Shown: positions 18,347-27,519 of the stretch, one piece after another
Layout: each line of letters starts with the position of its first letter
Numbering within the stretch: position 1 is the first letter of the stretch
Source: Ancylomarina euxina
GTDB lineage: Bacteria; Bacteroidota; Bacteroidia; Bacteroidales; Marinifilaceae
Assembly (NCBI RefSeq): GCF_003863355.1
Contig: NZ_QQWG01000018.1
Coordinates: 29,583-93,582, forward strand
Direction: 5' to 3'
DNA length: 64,000 nt
Notes under the pieces: model-generated
Database searches by the model: none
The model's input: the letters and a program-made list of their open reading frames with translations, nothing else
What the model was told of the DNA's origin: nothing
Translations under genes and position numbers: made by a program

Positions 18347-20191
18347 TTATTTCTCCTCCAATAATTGGTTAAATCTTTCTTTTAATTCCACTACAGTGAA
18401 TGGTAATCCCATTAACTTATTGTGTTGCTCAAACTTAATATCCTGAAAAGAACTTCTTAGATATTCAGCAAACTGACCATCGTTTATTTCACACACAATA
18501 ATTTTTTTATAACGACTGAAAACCTCAGCCGTATTCTTAGGAAGTGGAAAAATGTAATTGAAATGTGCCAAACTTATAGATTTTTCTTCCTTTTGTAACT
18601 CACGCACTGCAGTAATCAAATGTCCATATGTACCACCCCATCCTACAACAAGAACGTCAGCTTCCTCATTTCCTTTCACCTTAATTTCTGGAATATTTTC
18701 AGCTACAAGCGCCACTCGTCTTTTACGAATATCACTCATTACCTGATGATTTTCTGGCACATAAGAAACAGTACCGTCACCATCCATCTTTTCTAACCCA
18801 CCAATTCGGTGCTCTAGACCTTTAGTTCCTGGAATTGCCCATTTACGGCTCAATCGCTTTTCTTCACGAGCATATGGAAGAAAGTCATCTCCTTCTTTTG
18901 CTATTGGAGCAATAATTTCTGGAAGTTCAGACATTTTGGGGATTCTCCATGGCTCTGCACCATTGGCAATAAACCCATCAGTTAATAAAATAACTGGAGT
19001 CATATGTTCTAATGCAATTCGACCTGCCTCAAAAGCATAATGGAAACAGTCAGAAGGTGTACTTGCTGCAATTACAGGCATAGGACACTCTCCACTTCTT
19101 CCATGAATTGCTTGAAGTAAATCTGATTGCTCAGTTTTTGTTGGAAGACCAGTAGATGGTCCACCTCGCTGAACATTTACAATTACAAGAGGTAATTCAG
19201 TCATTACAGCCAAGCCAGCAGCTTCTGTTTTCAATGCTAAACCAGGGCCCGAAGTCGTCGTTACAGCAAAGTCACCAGCAAAACTAGCTCCAATTGCCGT
19301 ACAAATACCAGCAATCTCATCCTCTGCTTGGAATGTTTTTACACCAAGATCTTTACGAGCTGCCAATTCCTGAAGAATTTCAGTTGCCGGAGTAATAGGA
19401 TATGATCCACAGAATAGTTCAAGGTTTGCTCTCTCTGCTGCAGCCATCAATCCCCAGGCTGTTGCTTTATTACCTGTAATATTTCGGTAAGTTCCCTTAC
19501 GGATTTTAGCTGGTGCTACACTAAAGTTATAGGCCAACGCCTCAATAGTCTTTGCAAAATTATAACCAGCACGAAGTACCTTTTTATTTGCATCTACAAC
19601 CGCAGGGTATTTCTTAAATTTCTTTTCTATAAATTCTTCTGTATGTTCAAATGGACGATCGAACATCCAATACACCATGCCTAGCGTAAACATATTCTTA
19701 CTTCGAAGAACAGATTTTTGATCGAGCTCTGAATCTTTCAAACACTCACGGGTAAGGGTTGTAACCTTAGCCTTTATCAAATTATAGTCAGCTAGCTTAT
19801 CGTCCATTAATGGATCAGAATCATAACCAGCCTTCTCTAAATTTTTATCAGTAAAGCTATCTTCGTTTACAATGATTGTACCACTCGGTTTTACCCACTT
19901 TAGGTTTGCCTGAAGAGCCGCTGGATTCATTGCAACTAATACATCGGCAAAATCACCTGGTGTATTAATTTCTTGATGTCCGAAGTGTAACTGGAAACCA
20001 GATACACCACCAACTGTACCTTGTGGGGCGCGGATCTCTGCTGGATAATCAGGGAAAGTTGCTACATCATTCCCAAATAAAGCTGAAGTATCAGAAAACT
20101 GAGTTCCTGTTAATTGCATGCCATCTCCGGAATCTCCCGAAAATCGAATAACAACTTCTTCTCTTTCAATAATTTTTGTCTTTTGACTCAT
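18347..20191 (-). CDS. korA: 2-oxoacid:ferredoxin oxidoreductase, alpha subunit (gamma-alpha fusion)
   Basis: First gene of the korA-korB operon, 614 residues. The N-terminal ~200 residues are the fused gamma domain (VVIRFSGDSGDGMQLTGTQF, about 13-32), which contributes to the CoA-binding side. The alpha domain follows, with GSYPITPATEILQELA (about 258-273), QAEDEIAGICTAIGASFAG and TTTSGPGLALKTEA, the pyrimidine-binding region of the shared ThDP site. The substrate preference for 2-oxoglutarate over pyruvate is inferred from this architecture. It indicates low-potential ferredoxin metabolism in the organism. Confidence 0.92.
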   Translation of the reverse strand: MSQKTKIIEREEVVIRFSGDSGDGMQLTGTQFSDTSALFGNDVATFPDYPAEIRAPQGTVGGVSGFQLHFGHQEINTPGDFADVLVAMNPAALQANLKWVKPSGTIIVNEDSFTDKNLEKAGYDSDPLMDDKLADYNLIKAKVTTLTRECLKDSELDQKSVLRSKNMFTLGMVYWMFDRPFEHTEEFIEKKFKKYPAVVDANKKVLRAGYNFAKTIEALAYNFSVAPAKIRKGTYRNITGNKATAWGLMAAAERANLELFCGSYPITPATEILQELAARKDLGVKTFQAEDEIAGICTAIGASFAGDFAVTTTSGPGLALKTEAAGLAVMTELPLVIVNVQRGGPSTGLPTKTEQSDLLQAIHGRSGECPMPVIAASTPSDCFHYAFEAGRIALEHMTPVILLTDGFIANGAEPWRIPKMSELPEIIAPIAKEGDDFLPYAREEKRLSRKWAIPGTKGLEHRIGGLEKMDGDGTVSYVPENHQVMSDIRKRRVALVAENIPEIKVKGNEEADVLVVGWGGTYGHLITAVRELQKEEKSISLAHFNYIFPLPKNTAEVFSRYKKIIVCEINDGQFAEYLRSSFQDIKFEQHNKLMGLPFTVVELKERFNQLLEEK

Positions 20192-20582
20192 GACAGTTTG
20201 ATTTAACGTTGAGTTAAATTCTTAGTTTGTTTAGTTGTTTGGTTTTATTGATGCAAAGTCAAGACCAAGGAGAAAGATAGAAAACAAGTATTATATATTG
20301 AGGCCCTTTATTTAGAAAAACTATCGATAATGCGATATTAATAATCAATGATTATTAAACATCAAATTCCACTCAAGCGTATGGGGAATTGGATGAAAAT
20401 CTTTCAAAAAAAACAGAACCTATCTAAAAATCATGAATCCTTACAAACTTTCAACCAAGCTTTTAACTCTACTTGTTGGGTCTTCTGTTTTAGAACAGTT
20501 CTTAATAAACATGTTCTACAACAGTGGGTAAAGGTAATGATTACCGGAACTTAGGCAAGAAAATGAAAAAAAAAAATCAAGA

Positions 20583-20604
20583 AAAATGCAAAGGTTTGCA
20601 TTTT
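20583..20604. repeat. Perfect inverted repeat
   Basis: AAAATGCAAA and TTTGCATTTT are separated by two bases. It has no long T-run and lies far from any stop codon, so an operator or a structured RNA is as likely as a terminator. Confidence 0.4.
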
Positions 20605-20649
20605 AGGAATTTATACCCGTTTAAAATGGTTATTATTGAAAAAAAAAAA

Positions 20650-20673
20650 GAGGGAATCCAATTGGATTCCCTC
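20650..20673 (-). terminator. Terminator of first SusCD operon
   Basis: GAGGGAATCC and GGATTCCCTC form a perfect stem around AATT, and on the minus strand it is followed by more than ten T residues. Confidence 0.88.
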
Positions 20674-20713
20674 ATTAATAAATTCTATTATCTAGAATAG
20701 CACAAGATATAGA

Positions 20714-22309
20714 TTACAATTCTGCTGTTGGGTTTTTCACCATTTCTGAATTTGCATCTATTTCCTCTTGAGGAATTTGATACAACCAGTTATTATTAAC
20801 AGAAGGCTTAGCTTGATTAAAACCTTTCTGATATAATGTAGAACTAGCTCCAGAACCAGTTAAATCTAGAGCTAAATCCAGACGTAACATATCTAACCAA
20901 CGGTGTCCTTCTCCCCAAAGTTCAATTCTTCTTTGAGTTAAAATATCTTGAATTAAAGCTTCACCTACAGAAGTGATCGCAACTGGAGTTTGACCAACTC
21001 GTGTACGAGCAGTTACCAATTCATTAATCACCTCTTTAGCCTCTGCCTCTTTTCCTGCTTGACGTGCTAAAGCTTCCGCTTCTATCAAATACATCTCTGA
21101 AGCTCTCATGTAGAAAATATCATCAGGATTAATAGTTCCTCCATCTTTGTTTAAGAATTTAACAGACATATAAGCATTGGTATAGAATGAATTTGTCATA
21201 TTATAATCCTTAACTAATTTAGCAAATGCAGCGTTAAATTCGGCTTCTGTTGCATAGTTAGGATCCTTCTCCCATCCTAAAAAGTCATTAGGAGCTTTCT
21301 CTAACCACATATCTTTACGGTAATCAGTATCACTGATTTTAGCAAATAAGTTATGATTTATGAATTTAGGATTACTTCTGTTCTGAGAACCATTAAAATT
21401 GGTTCCTTGGTAGTAGAACCATGCATAAAAATAGTTTGTCTGAGAGTCAACAATCTCAGCACCCCACATTACTTCTGATAAATTAACCGAATTGAAACCT
21501 AATTTGTAATCAGCTTCATTCATTAAATTAAAACCAGTGCGTGCAGCTTTTGCATAATTTGCCGCAGCAACGTAATCACCTTTTGTTAAAGAAACACGAG
21601 CTGCAATACCTTGTGCCACATTAATCGAGATGTGAGATTTATTGTTTGCATCATCTGCAGTAGCAAAATGCGCTAAAGAAGCTTGAAGATCCTTCTCAAT
21701 TTGCACATACACATTTTCAACAGTTTCTCTTTTTTGACCTTCTAGCTTAGCTGGATCTGTTTTCAACATTACTGGAACACCTAAATCAGTAGATGGAGTT
21801 CCGTGAATGTAATTCTTTCCAAACAAGCATACCAATCGGTGATGTGCCCATGCTCTATAAGCATAAGCTTGACCTAATACATTTGATAAAGTTGCACTGG
21901 GTGTCATACCTTCAGCAGCGTTAATAATATTATTAACGTTACCTATAATATGGTAATAGTGAAACCAAACCCAAGATAAATCAGCTCCATTAGGATTTGT
22001 ATGAGACAACCATTTAAGATTATTTCGAAACCATCCGTTACCTGAACCAGAATGAAGAATATCACCTGCTGAAAATTCCAACATTGGCATAATATATGAT
22101 TCCCCAGCATAGTTATAATCCTCTAAATCAGACTGACTATACATAGCTCGATGAACACCATTCAAAGCTGCAATCATATTTTCTGGCGACGACAAAGCAT
22201 TGTCTGGCGCAACAGAATCTGTTGGTAAATTTGTCAAAGTATCTTCAGAACAAGCGACCGAAGCTACAACCAACATCATTAATAAAAACTTATTTATATA
22301 TTTTCTCAT
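20714..22309 (-). CDS. SusD/RagB outer-membrane nutrient-binding lipoprotein (locus 1)
   Basis: A 531-residue lipoprotein with lipobox VASVAC (Cys20) followed by Ser-Glu-Asp, consistent with surface export in Bacteroidota. The TPR-rich SusD fold is shown by AYAYRAWAHHRLVCLFG (about 148-164), GIAARVSLTKGDYVAAANYA and DDIFYMRASEMYLIEAEALA. It ends with the C-terminal QRRIELWGEGHRWLDMLRL segment typical of RagB/SusD. It would cap the SusC channel encoded 36 bases upstream and capture the ligand. No carbohydrate-active enzyme is nearby, so the ligand is unknown and not necessarily a glycan. Confidence 0.93.
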   Translation of the reverse strand: MRKYINKFLLMMLVVASVACSEDTLTNLPTDSVAPDNALSSPENMIAALNGVHRAMYSQSDLEDYNYAGESYIMPMLEFSAGDILHSGSGNGWFRNNLKWLSHTNPNGADLSWVWFHYYHIIGNVNNIINAAEGMTPSATLSNVLGQAYAYRAWAHHRLVCLFGKNYIHGTPSTDLGVPVMLKTDPAKLEGQKRETVENVYVQIEKDLQASLAHFATADDANNKSHISINVAQGIAARVSLTKGDYVAAANYAKAARTGFNLMNEADYKLGFNSVNLSEVMWGAEIVDSQTNYFYAWFYYQGTNFNGSQNRSNPKFINHNLFAKISDTDYRKDMWLEKAPNDFLGWEKDPNYATEAEFNAAFAKLVKDYNMTNSFYTNAYMSVKFLNKDGGTINPDDIFYMRASEMYLIEAEALARQAGKEAEAKEVINELVTARTRVGQTPVAITSVGEALIQDILTQRRIELWGEGHRWLDMLRLDLALDLTGSGASSTLYQKGFNQAKPSVNNNWLYQIPQEEIDANSEMVKNPTAEL

Positions 22310-22345
22310 GATTATTTTTTTGTCGATTAATGATCATTTAGACAA

Positions 22346-25300
22346 TTAGAATGAAACATTCACACCAAAAGATACTACTCTAGATGGCAAGTAAACATTA
22401 CTTGTAGTTCCAGAGAAAGCTTGTTGTGGGTTCATACCTTTTCTCTTAGTTAACATGAATAAGTTCTCTCCTGAAGCAAAAACTTTCAATGCAGTAATAC
22501 CAAAATCTTTAATTGATTGCTGATTAAATGTATAACTCAGATTAACATTCTTAAGAGATAAATAAGATGCATCAGTTAACCATCTATCTGATGTTGGATT
22601 TAGGTGGGTATTACCATTCTCCAATCTAGGAGAACTAGCAATATCACCAGGTTTCTTCCAAGCATTTTTCTGATCAACGTGTAGTGCTCTACCATAATCA
22701 CCTTGATTCATTAAAGAAGCATAGTTGTAATCTAAGATTTCACCACCAATAGAATATGTAAACATTACCCCCAACTGGAAACCTTTATAACGAACAGTGT
22801 TAGAAACTGAACCAAAAACATCAGGAATAGAAGAATTACCTGTGTAACCTTTCTCAGAATTTAATTCGTTAGTAGTTAAGATAGCTTCTCCGTTTTCATC
22901 ATAAGTACGAACATTTTTGCCTTTACCATTATCAGCCAGCACATAATACTGAGCAGCACCTGTTTGAGCATCTACACCTGCATAATCATAAAGGTAGTAA
23001 TCGTAAATAGAGTGACCTTTAGCCCATCTTTTTGAACCGTTTATGAATGGAGAAGGTATTTCTGTAATCTCATTCTTAATAGTTGAAGCTTGAATATCGA
23101 TATCCCATTTGAAGTCATTAGAATCAACAATAGTAGCACCTAATCCCAGTTCGAAACCTTCGTTATAAAGAGATGCAATATTACGAGGCTGAGAACTCAA
23201 ACCTAAACTAGTAGGTAGTGGTTGAGAATATAAAAGATCCTCAGAGGTTTTCTTATAATATTCCAAAGAACCATGTACTTTATTGTCCAACACCGTAAAC
23301 TCTACGGCAAGATCATAACTATTTGAAGACTCCCAAGTTAATAATGGGTTACCAATAGTAGACCATACTAGACCAGACTCACCCGCATTAGGATTATATG
23401 AATATAATGCCTGACTTGCATAATAGTCATTCATATTGTCATTACCAACTTCACCATAAGAAGCTCTTAATTTCAATTGATCAATCCATGTGATATTCTT
23501 AATAAAATCTTCTTGATCCATTCTCCAGGTTGCACCTGCAGAAAAGAAGCCTCCCCAACGTACATCCTTATCAAACACCGAAGAACCATCACGACGGTAA
23601 GAACCTTCGAAATAATATTTATTCTGGAAATTATATTTCAAACGACCAAAATAACCTTCTGTATTTTTATCAGAAGACGAACCAGATAAAGAAGTAGGTG
23701 TTACAAAGTTATCGAACTCATTGATCCCTTTTACAGTCAATTGAGTTTTCATACCATACATACTAGAGTAGTTGCGATCGAAAGATTCGTGACCTAATAA
23801 AACTTCAATATTATGATCTTCACCAATTGTCGTGTTATAGTTAATCAACTGATTCCAGTTCACTACAGTTCTTGTATAACGAGTTTCGTTATATCGACCT
23901 GTAGGTGCACCATCACCAACAATATCATTTTCGAATTCCTTATCGGTAAAATTCTGAATATCTAAACCTACATTAGTAGAAACCTTAAGCCCCTCTAGAA
24001 TTGTAAATTCAGCATATGATCTATTAGAAACACTATTGGTTTTAGTCTGGTTATAATTATAATCCATCTCAGCAATAATATGACGACCATTATTAGCTGC
24101 TGATGGACGAGAATTAATTCCAAGTGTACTATATCCACCACCTAAATCATATTGCTTGTTACCGTCAGCATCAAGAATATAATCTCCAGAAGTCGGATCC
24201 AACTGATAAACAGGATAGATAGGCCCCATATAACGAGCAAAGTTAAAAGGATTCGAATATCCAGTATTGCTATCAGAAGTAGATGCAAGTCCTTTTTTCA
24301 CCAAAGTTGTCGAAAGATTTGTTCCTAACTTCAACCAAGTTTTAGGTGTTGCATTTACGTTCATACGAGCAGTCAAACGCTCATAATCAGAATTTTTAAT
24401 ATAACCTGACTCGTCTAAATATCCTAATGAGAAAAAGAAATCATGTTTCTCTCCACCACCTGAAGCAGAAAGATTATAATTCTGTCTGTAACCAGTTTGT
24501 TCAAGAGGTTCATACCAATTTAAATCCTTAGCAATAACGTTAGCATTAGGGTTGATTTTACCATCAGTACCAACAATCTGGTCATTAGCTACATCAAAAG
24601 GATTATACTTTAACTTAGAATAAATTTCAGAAGAAGCTTTAGCAGCAGCATCTTCCAATGACATCTTGCTTTTTCCATTAATTAAAGAATTCTTATAAGA
24701 CTCAAATTGCAGCTCATAATAATCTTTAGCCCCTACAGTTTCATAGTAAGGAATAGCTTGACTTACAACACCGCCTACAGCTTTGAAATCAATCTTCACT
24801 TTACCATTTGATTTTTTACCTCTTTTAGTGGTAATCATCACAACACCATTCGAAGCACGAGAACCATAAAGTGCAGTCGAAGATGCATCTTTCAAGATAG
24901 TCATTGACTGAATATCATCAGGACTAATATTTGCGATGCTTCCCTCAAACTGAGCACCATCAACAATATAAAGAGGATCAGAGCTTCCGTTTAGAGATCC
25001 AAATCCACGAATACGAATTTCGGGAGCAGATCCAGGCTGACCTGAAGCGGCAGCAACCTGCACTCCGGTAGTTGAACCTTCTAGAGCTTGAGTTACTGAA
25101 GACAAAGTTCGTTCTTCTAATTTCTCAGCTCCAACAACACCAGCAGAACCGGTAAATGACTCTTTCTTAGCTGTACCAAAAGCTACAACCATCACTTCGT
25201 CCATACCAATAGACTCAGATTCCATTACCAAATTAATAACATCAGTATTAGCTGGTAATTCAGTTGTTTTCATCCCCACGAAAGAGAAAACCAGAATTTG

Positions 25301-25507
25301 TCCTTCTTCTTCAACAGAAATTGTGTATTTACCATCAAAATCGGTCGTTGTTCCGATAGTGGTACCTTTAATAATAACAGAAACCCCAGGAATAGATAGT
25401 CCATCATCAGCTGATGTAACAATCCCAGAAATTTCTCGACTTTGAGCCAAAACGCTCTGCAATCCTATTAAACATAGGACTAACATCGAAAATAGATTTT
25501 TTTTCAT
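22346..25507 (-). CDS. SusC/RagA TonB-dependent receptor (locus 1)
   Basis: Outer-membrane TonB-dependent importer of 1053 residues. A signal peptide (1-21, ending VLAQ) is followed by a carboxypeptidase-like regulatory domain (about 25-100), a plug beginning near 110 with RIRGFGSLNGSSDPLYIVDG and ILKDASSTALYGSRASNGV, and a 22-strand barrel. The first ~105 residues are almost identical to those of the two other SusC proteins in the window, while the barrels differ. A conserved leader precedes the ATG and a conserved box lies ~165-185 bases upstream. It forms an operon with susD downstream. Confidence 0.94.
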   Translation of the reverse strand: MKKNLFSMLVLCLIGLQSVLAQSREISGIVTSADDGLSIPGVSVIIKGTTIGTTTDFDGKYTISVEEEGQILVFSFVGMKTTELPANTDVINLVMESESIGMDEVMVVAFGTAKKESFTGSAGVVGAEKLEERTLSSVTQALEGSTTGVQVAAASGQPGSAPEIRIRGFGSLNGSSDPLYIVDGAQFEGSIANISPDDIQSMTILKDASSTALYGSRASNGVVMITTKRGKKSNGKVKIDFKAVGGVVSQAIPYYETVGAKDYYELQFESYKNSLINGKSKMSLEDAAAKASSEIYSKLKYNPFDVANDQIVGTDGKINPNANVIAKDLNWYEPLEQTGYRQNYNLSASGGGEKHDFFFSLGYLDESGYIKNSDYERLTARMNVNATPKTWLKLGTNLSTTLVKKGLASTSDSNTGYSNPFNFARYMGPIYPVYQLDPTSGDYILDADGNKQYDLGGGYSTLGINSRPSAANNGRHIIAEMDYNYNQTKTNSVSNRSYAEFTILEGLKVSTNVGLDIQNFTDKEFENDIVGDGAPTGRYNETRYTRTVVNWNQLINYNTTIGEDHNIEVLLGHESFDRNYSSMYGMKTQLTVKGINEFDNFVTPTSLSGSSSDKNTEGYFGRLKYNFQNKYYFEGSYRRDGSSVFDKDVRWGGFFSAGATWRMDQEDFIKNITWIDQLKLRASYGEVGNDNMNDYYASQALYSYNPNAGESGLVWSTIGNPLLTWESSNSYDLAVEFTVLDNKVHGSLEYYKKTSEDLLYSQPLPTSLGLSSQPRNIASLYNEGFELGLGATIVDSNDFKWDIDIQASTIKNEITEIPSPFINGSKRWAKGHSIYDYYLYDYAGVDAQTGAAQYYVLADNGKGKNVRTYDENGEAILTTNELNSEKGYTGNSSIPDVFGSVSNTVRYKGFQLGVMFTYSIGGEILDYNYASLMNQGDYGRALHVDQKNAWKKPGDIASSPRLENGNTHLNPTSDRWLTDASYLSLKNVNLSYTFNQQSIKDFGITALKVFASGENLFMLTKRKGMNPQQAFSGTTSNVYLPSRVVSFGVNVSF

Positions 25508-25668
25508 GAATTTTTAGTTAGTGGTTAATTCAATTTTTCAGTTCACCCTAGCCTTTGGATAGAGTAAACCATACCTAATTCGCTCAAAATAACATTACGA
25601 ACTCTCCAAAACCCCTAATTATGGTCGGTTCTGCATCTAACAGATGTTAAAATTTATTTTAAGCGGAG

Positions 25669-25693
25669 CCAAAAGTGTGAAAAAAACTTAAAT
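25669..25693 (-). promoter_or_regulatory. Conserved promoter-region box, susC locus 1
   Basis: On the minus strand this reads ATTTAAG, then seven T residues, then CACACTTTTGG. The same box occurs at a similar distance upstream of the other two susC genes. CACTTTTG resembles the TAnnTTTG -7 box with one change. Confidence 0.6.
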
Positions 25694-26066
25694 AAACAAA
25701 CTAAAATCACGGCATTAAAAACATCCTCTTTATACTACAGAAAAAAAATCATTTAAAACGTCTACAAAAGAGTTTCTAATTATGAAACATTATCAACAAT
25801 GAGTTGTTGGCAGAAACGACTAAGCTATCAGACTTATGTACAGCAAACTAGAAACACAATCCAAAACAGACGCACACCAACTATTGACGCCGACAAGCCA
25901 AACATTATGTATTAATTACAGTGTCGCTTTAATTTTATAAAAACACAAAATGTTATATGACATATGCTAATTCACAAAAGTTTAATCATCAATAATATGT
26001 CTAAGAAAATAGGGAATAATAGACTTAAATTATTTCATCACCCCGTACACCCACTCCTTATGTTAA

Positions 26067-26095
26067 AAAAAGGCTACCCATTGGGCAGCCTTTTT
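26067..26095 (-). terminator. Terminator of SusCD locus 2 operon
   Basis: AAAAAGGCT-CCCA and GGG-AGCCTTTTT pair around TT, with T-runs on both sides. It follows the lipid-binding-family lipoprotein gene. Confidence 0.75.
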
Positions 26096-26115
26096 TATAA
26101 TATCAAAGAGTAATT

Positions 26116-26784
26116 CTAGTACTCGTCTTCAGAAAAACCAGTGAAACGATGTCCTGCAATAATTACAGTTTCGTCCTTAGTAGCATCATGAACAACTGAT
26201 TCGAATTCCCAAGCAAATTCCTCTTTATCAGGATTAGCTCTGTATTCAACTGGTACAGAAACAGACTTAAAATTAACTGTTCCACTATACAAAGTCATCT
26301 TTACATACAAACTGTCAGTAATATTACCTCCAAGAGTCGTTGCTCCTTTTGCAATAATTTTACCTTCAACAATTGCTGCTCTAATGTTAGTACGAGCTTC
26401 AGCTTTAGTTTCATTTAAAGCAGTCGGTTTTCCACTAGGAAGAACAAGAGCTTTTTCGTTATCTGTTAAATCAGCAAATTCAATAGATTCAGACTTGAAA
26501 TTTGTAAAGTCACCTTCTAAAGAGAATTTACTTCTCATTTCGAAATATTTATCATGATCATCAATAAATATCTCATTTGCAACATTAGCTGAAGTGTTAT
26601 AAAACTCTAACATGTATTCGTTATTATAACCATGATCAAGAGTACCATCTTCTAAAGCAACCGTATAAAGGTAGCTACCTGAATAATCAAGAGTTGCACT
26701 ATCCCAGATTTCAATCTCATTATCACAAGAAACTAAAGAAAGAGAAAGACATGCTCCAATTATATATAAAAATATATTTTTCAT
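26116..26784 (-). CDS. Small surface lipoprotein, lipid-binding (Lipid_bd) type
   Basis: Last gene of the locus 2 operon, 222 residues. The lipobox is SLVSC (Cys20), followed by Asp-Asn-Glu, an acidic surface-export-like signal. The mature protein is beta-rich, with DYSGSYLYTVALEDG near 33 and WEFESVVHDATKDETVIIAG near the end, resembling the lipid-binding/putative hydrolase lipoproteins that accompany some SusCD pairs. It starts 22 bases after the DUF5011-like gene. By position and size it matches the BT2261-type accessory lipoprotein of the four-part importer; I judged this by eye. Confidence 0.7.
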   Translation of the reverse strand: MKNIFLYIIGACLSLSLVSCDNEIEIWDSATLDYSGSYLYTVALEDGTLDHGYNNEYMLEFYNTSANVANEIFIDDHDKYFEMRSKFSLEGDFTNFKSESIEFADLTDNEKALVLPSGKPTALNETKAEARTNIRAAIVEGKIIAKGATTLGGNITDSLYVKMTLYSGTVNFKSVSVPVEYRANPDKEEFAWEFESVVHDATKDETVIIAGHRFTGFSEDEY

Positions 26785-26805
26785 ATCAAAATTTTATTAA
26801 TATTA

Positions 26806-27450
26806 TTAAATTGACTTCTTAGTCAATTGAACATCAAAACCAAAACCGTCACCAATAAGTGTTGTCTTCCAAGTTAAAACGTCACCCGTTTTTAAACCAT
26901 TTGAAAGTCCCCAAGGTCCCCAAGGCGTATTTTTTCCTGGATCAGCAGTAATAACTGAACCTGAAATTTCCATTTTAGATGTAGGAGAAGAATATCTACT
27001 TCCGTATCCTCTACCAAATTGATAATACCCACCTATAAGGTCAGTACAAGAATATGTACCGTCTCCATTAGTATAAATTAATACAAGTCCGCCATTCTTA
27101 CCAACTCTTTTACCATCGTAAACACCAGCCAAAGTATCATCCTCTTCGTAAACAACAACAGTTCTGGTTGAGATACCATCTAGGCCATCAGGATTAACTG
27201 CAGAATATTCTACAGTGTAAATACCAGGCTGATCAGTATCTACCTCAGTAACAGAAATTTCTTCTCCTCCTGAAGAAGTTGCTCCTGGATCAGAAAAAGT
27301 ACTTCCTTTCTCTACATAAATAAGATCATCTCCAAGAACGGTAATTATTGGATATTCAGTAATTCTGGAAATCCCTTCAGTATCCTTTTCATCACAAGCA
27401 CTAAACAAAGTGATGATAGACAAGATTGATAAATATAATAGTTTTTTCAT
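26806..27450 (-). CDS. Surface lipoprotein with DUF5011/5012-like immunoglobulin domain
   Basis: Third gene of the locus 2 operon, 214 residues. The lipobox is TLFSAC (Cys19), followed by Asp-Glu-Lys-Asp. The N-terminal half is an Ig-like bacterial domain: VEKGSTFSDPGATSSGGEE (about 47-65) and DQPGIYTVEYSAVNPDG (about 73-89), the pattern of DUF5011/5012. The C-terminal half is beta-rich with glycine and tyrosine. It corresponds by position to the BT2262-type accessory lipoprotein, which in the known complex sits beside SusC and SusD on the cell surface. Confidence 0.75.
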   Translation of the reverse strand: MKKLLYLSILSIITLFSACDEKDTEGISRITEYPIITVLGDDLIYVEKGSTFSDPGATSSGGEEISVTEVDTDQPGIYTVEYSAVNPDGLDGISTRTVVVYEEDDTLAGVYDGKRVGKNGGLVLIYTNGDGTYSCTDLIGGYYQFGRGYGSRYSSPTSKMEISGSVITADPGKNTPWGPWGLSNGLKTGDVLTWKTTLIGDGFGFDVQLTKKSI

Positions 27451-27519
27451 TTTTCAAATTTTATTGTAAGAGAAGGACATTAAACACAAGTAATGCCCTG
27501 TCTCAATTTATTACAATTA

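Larger units (their letters stand above)
20192..20713. other. Long spacer between korA and first SusCD locus
   Basis: This 522-base region holds the korA promoter area, an inverted repeat at 20583-20604 (AAAATGCA and TGCATTTT around a six-base loop) and the susD terminator at 20650-20673. A 68-codon plus-strand open frame lacks recognisable features and is not called. Confidence 0.45.
25508..26115. other. Upstream region of SusCD locus 1
   Basis: This 608-base AT-rich spacer contains no convincing gene. It holds the conserved start-proximal leader (25508-25530), the shared box (25669-25693) and, at its far end, the terminator of locus 2 (26067-26095). The remaining ~370 bases show nothing I can identify. 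Confidence 0.5.

Noticed and set aside
20348..20554. 68-codon plus-strand open frame in the korA-susD spacer
   Set aside because: No similarity to a known family; it is also in the unexpected orientation between two minus-strand operons.
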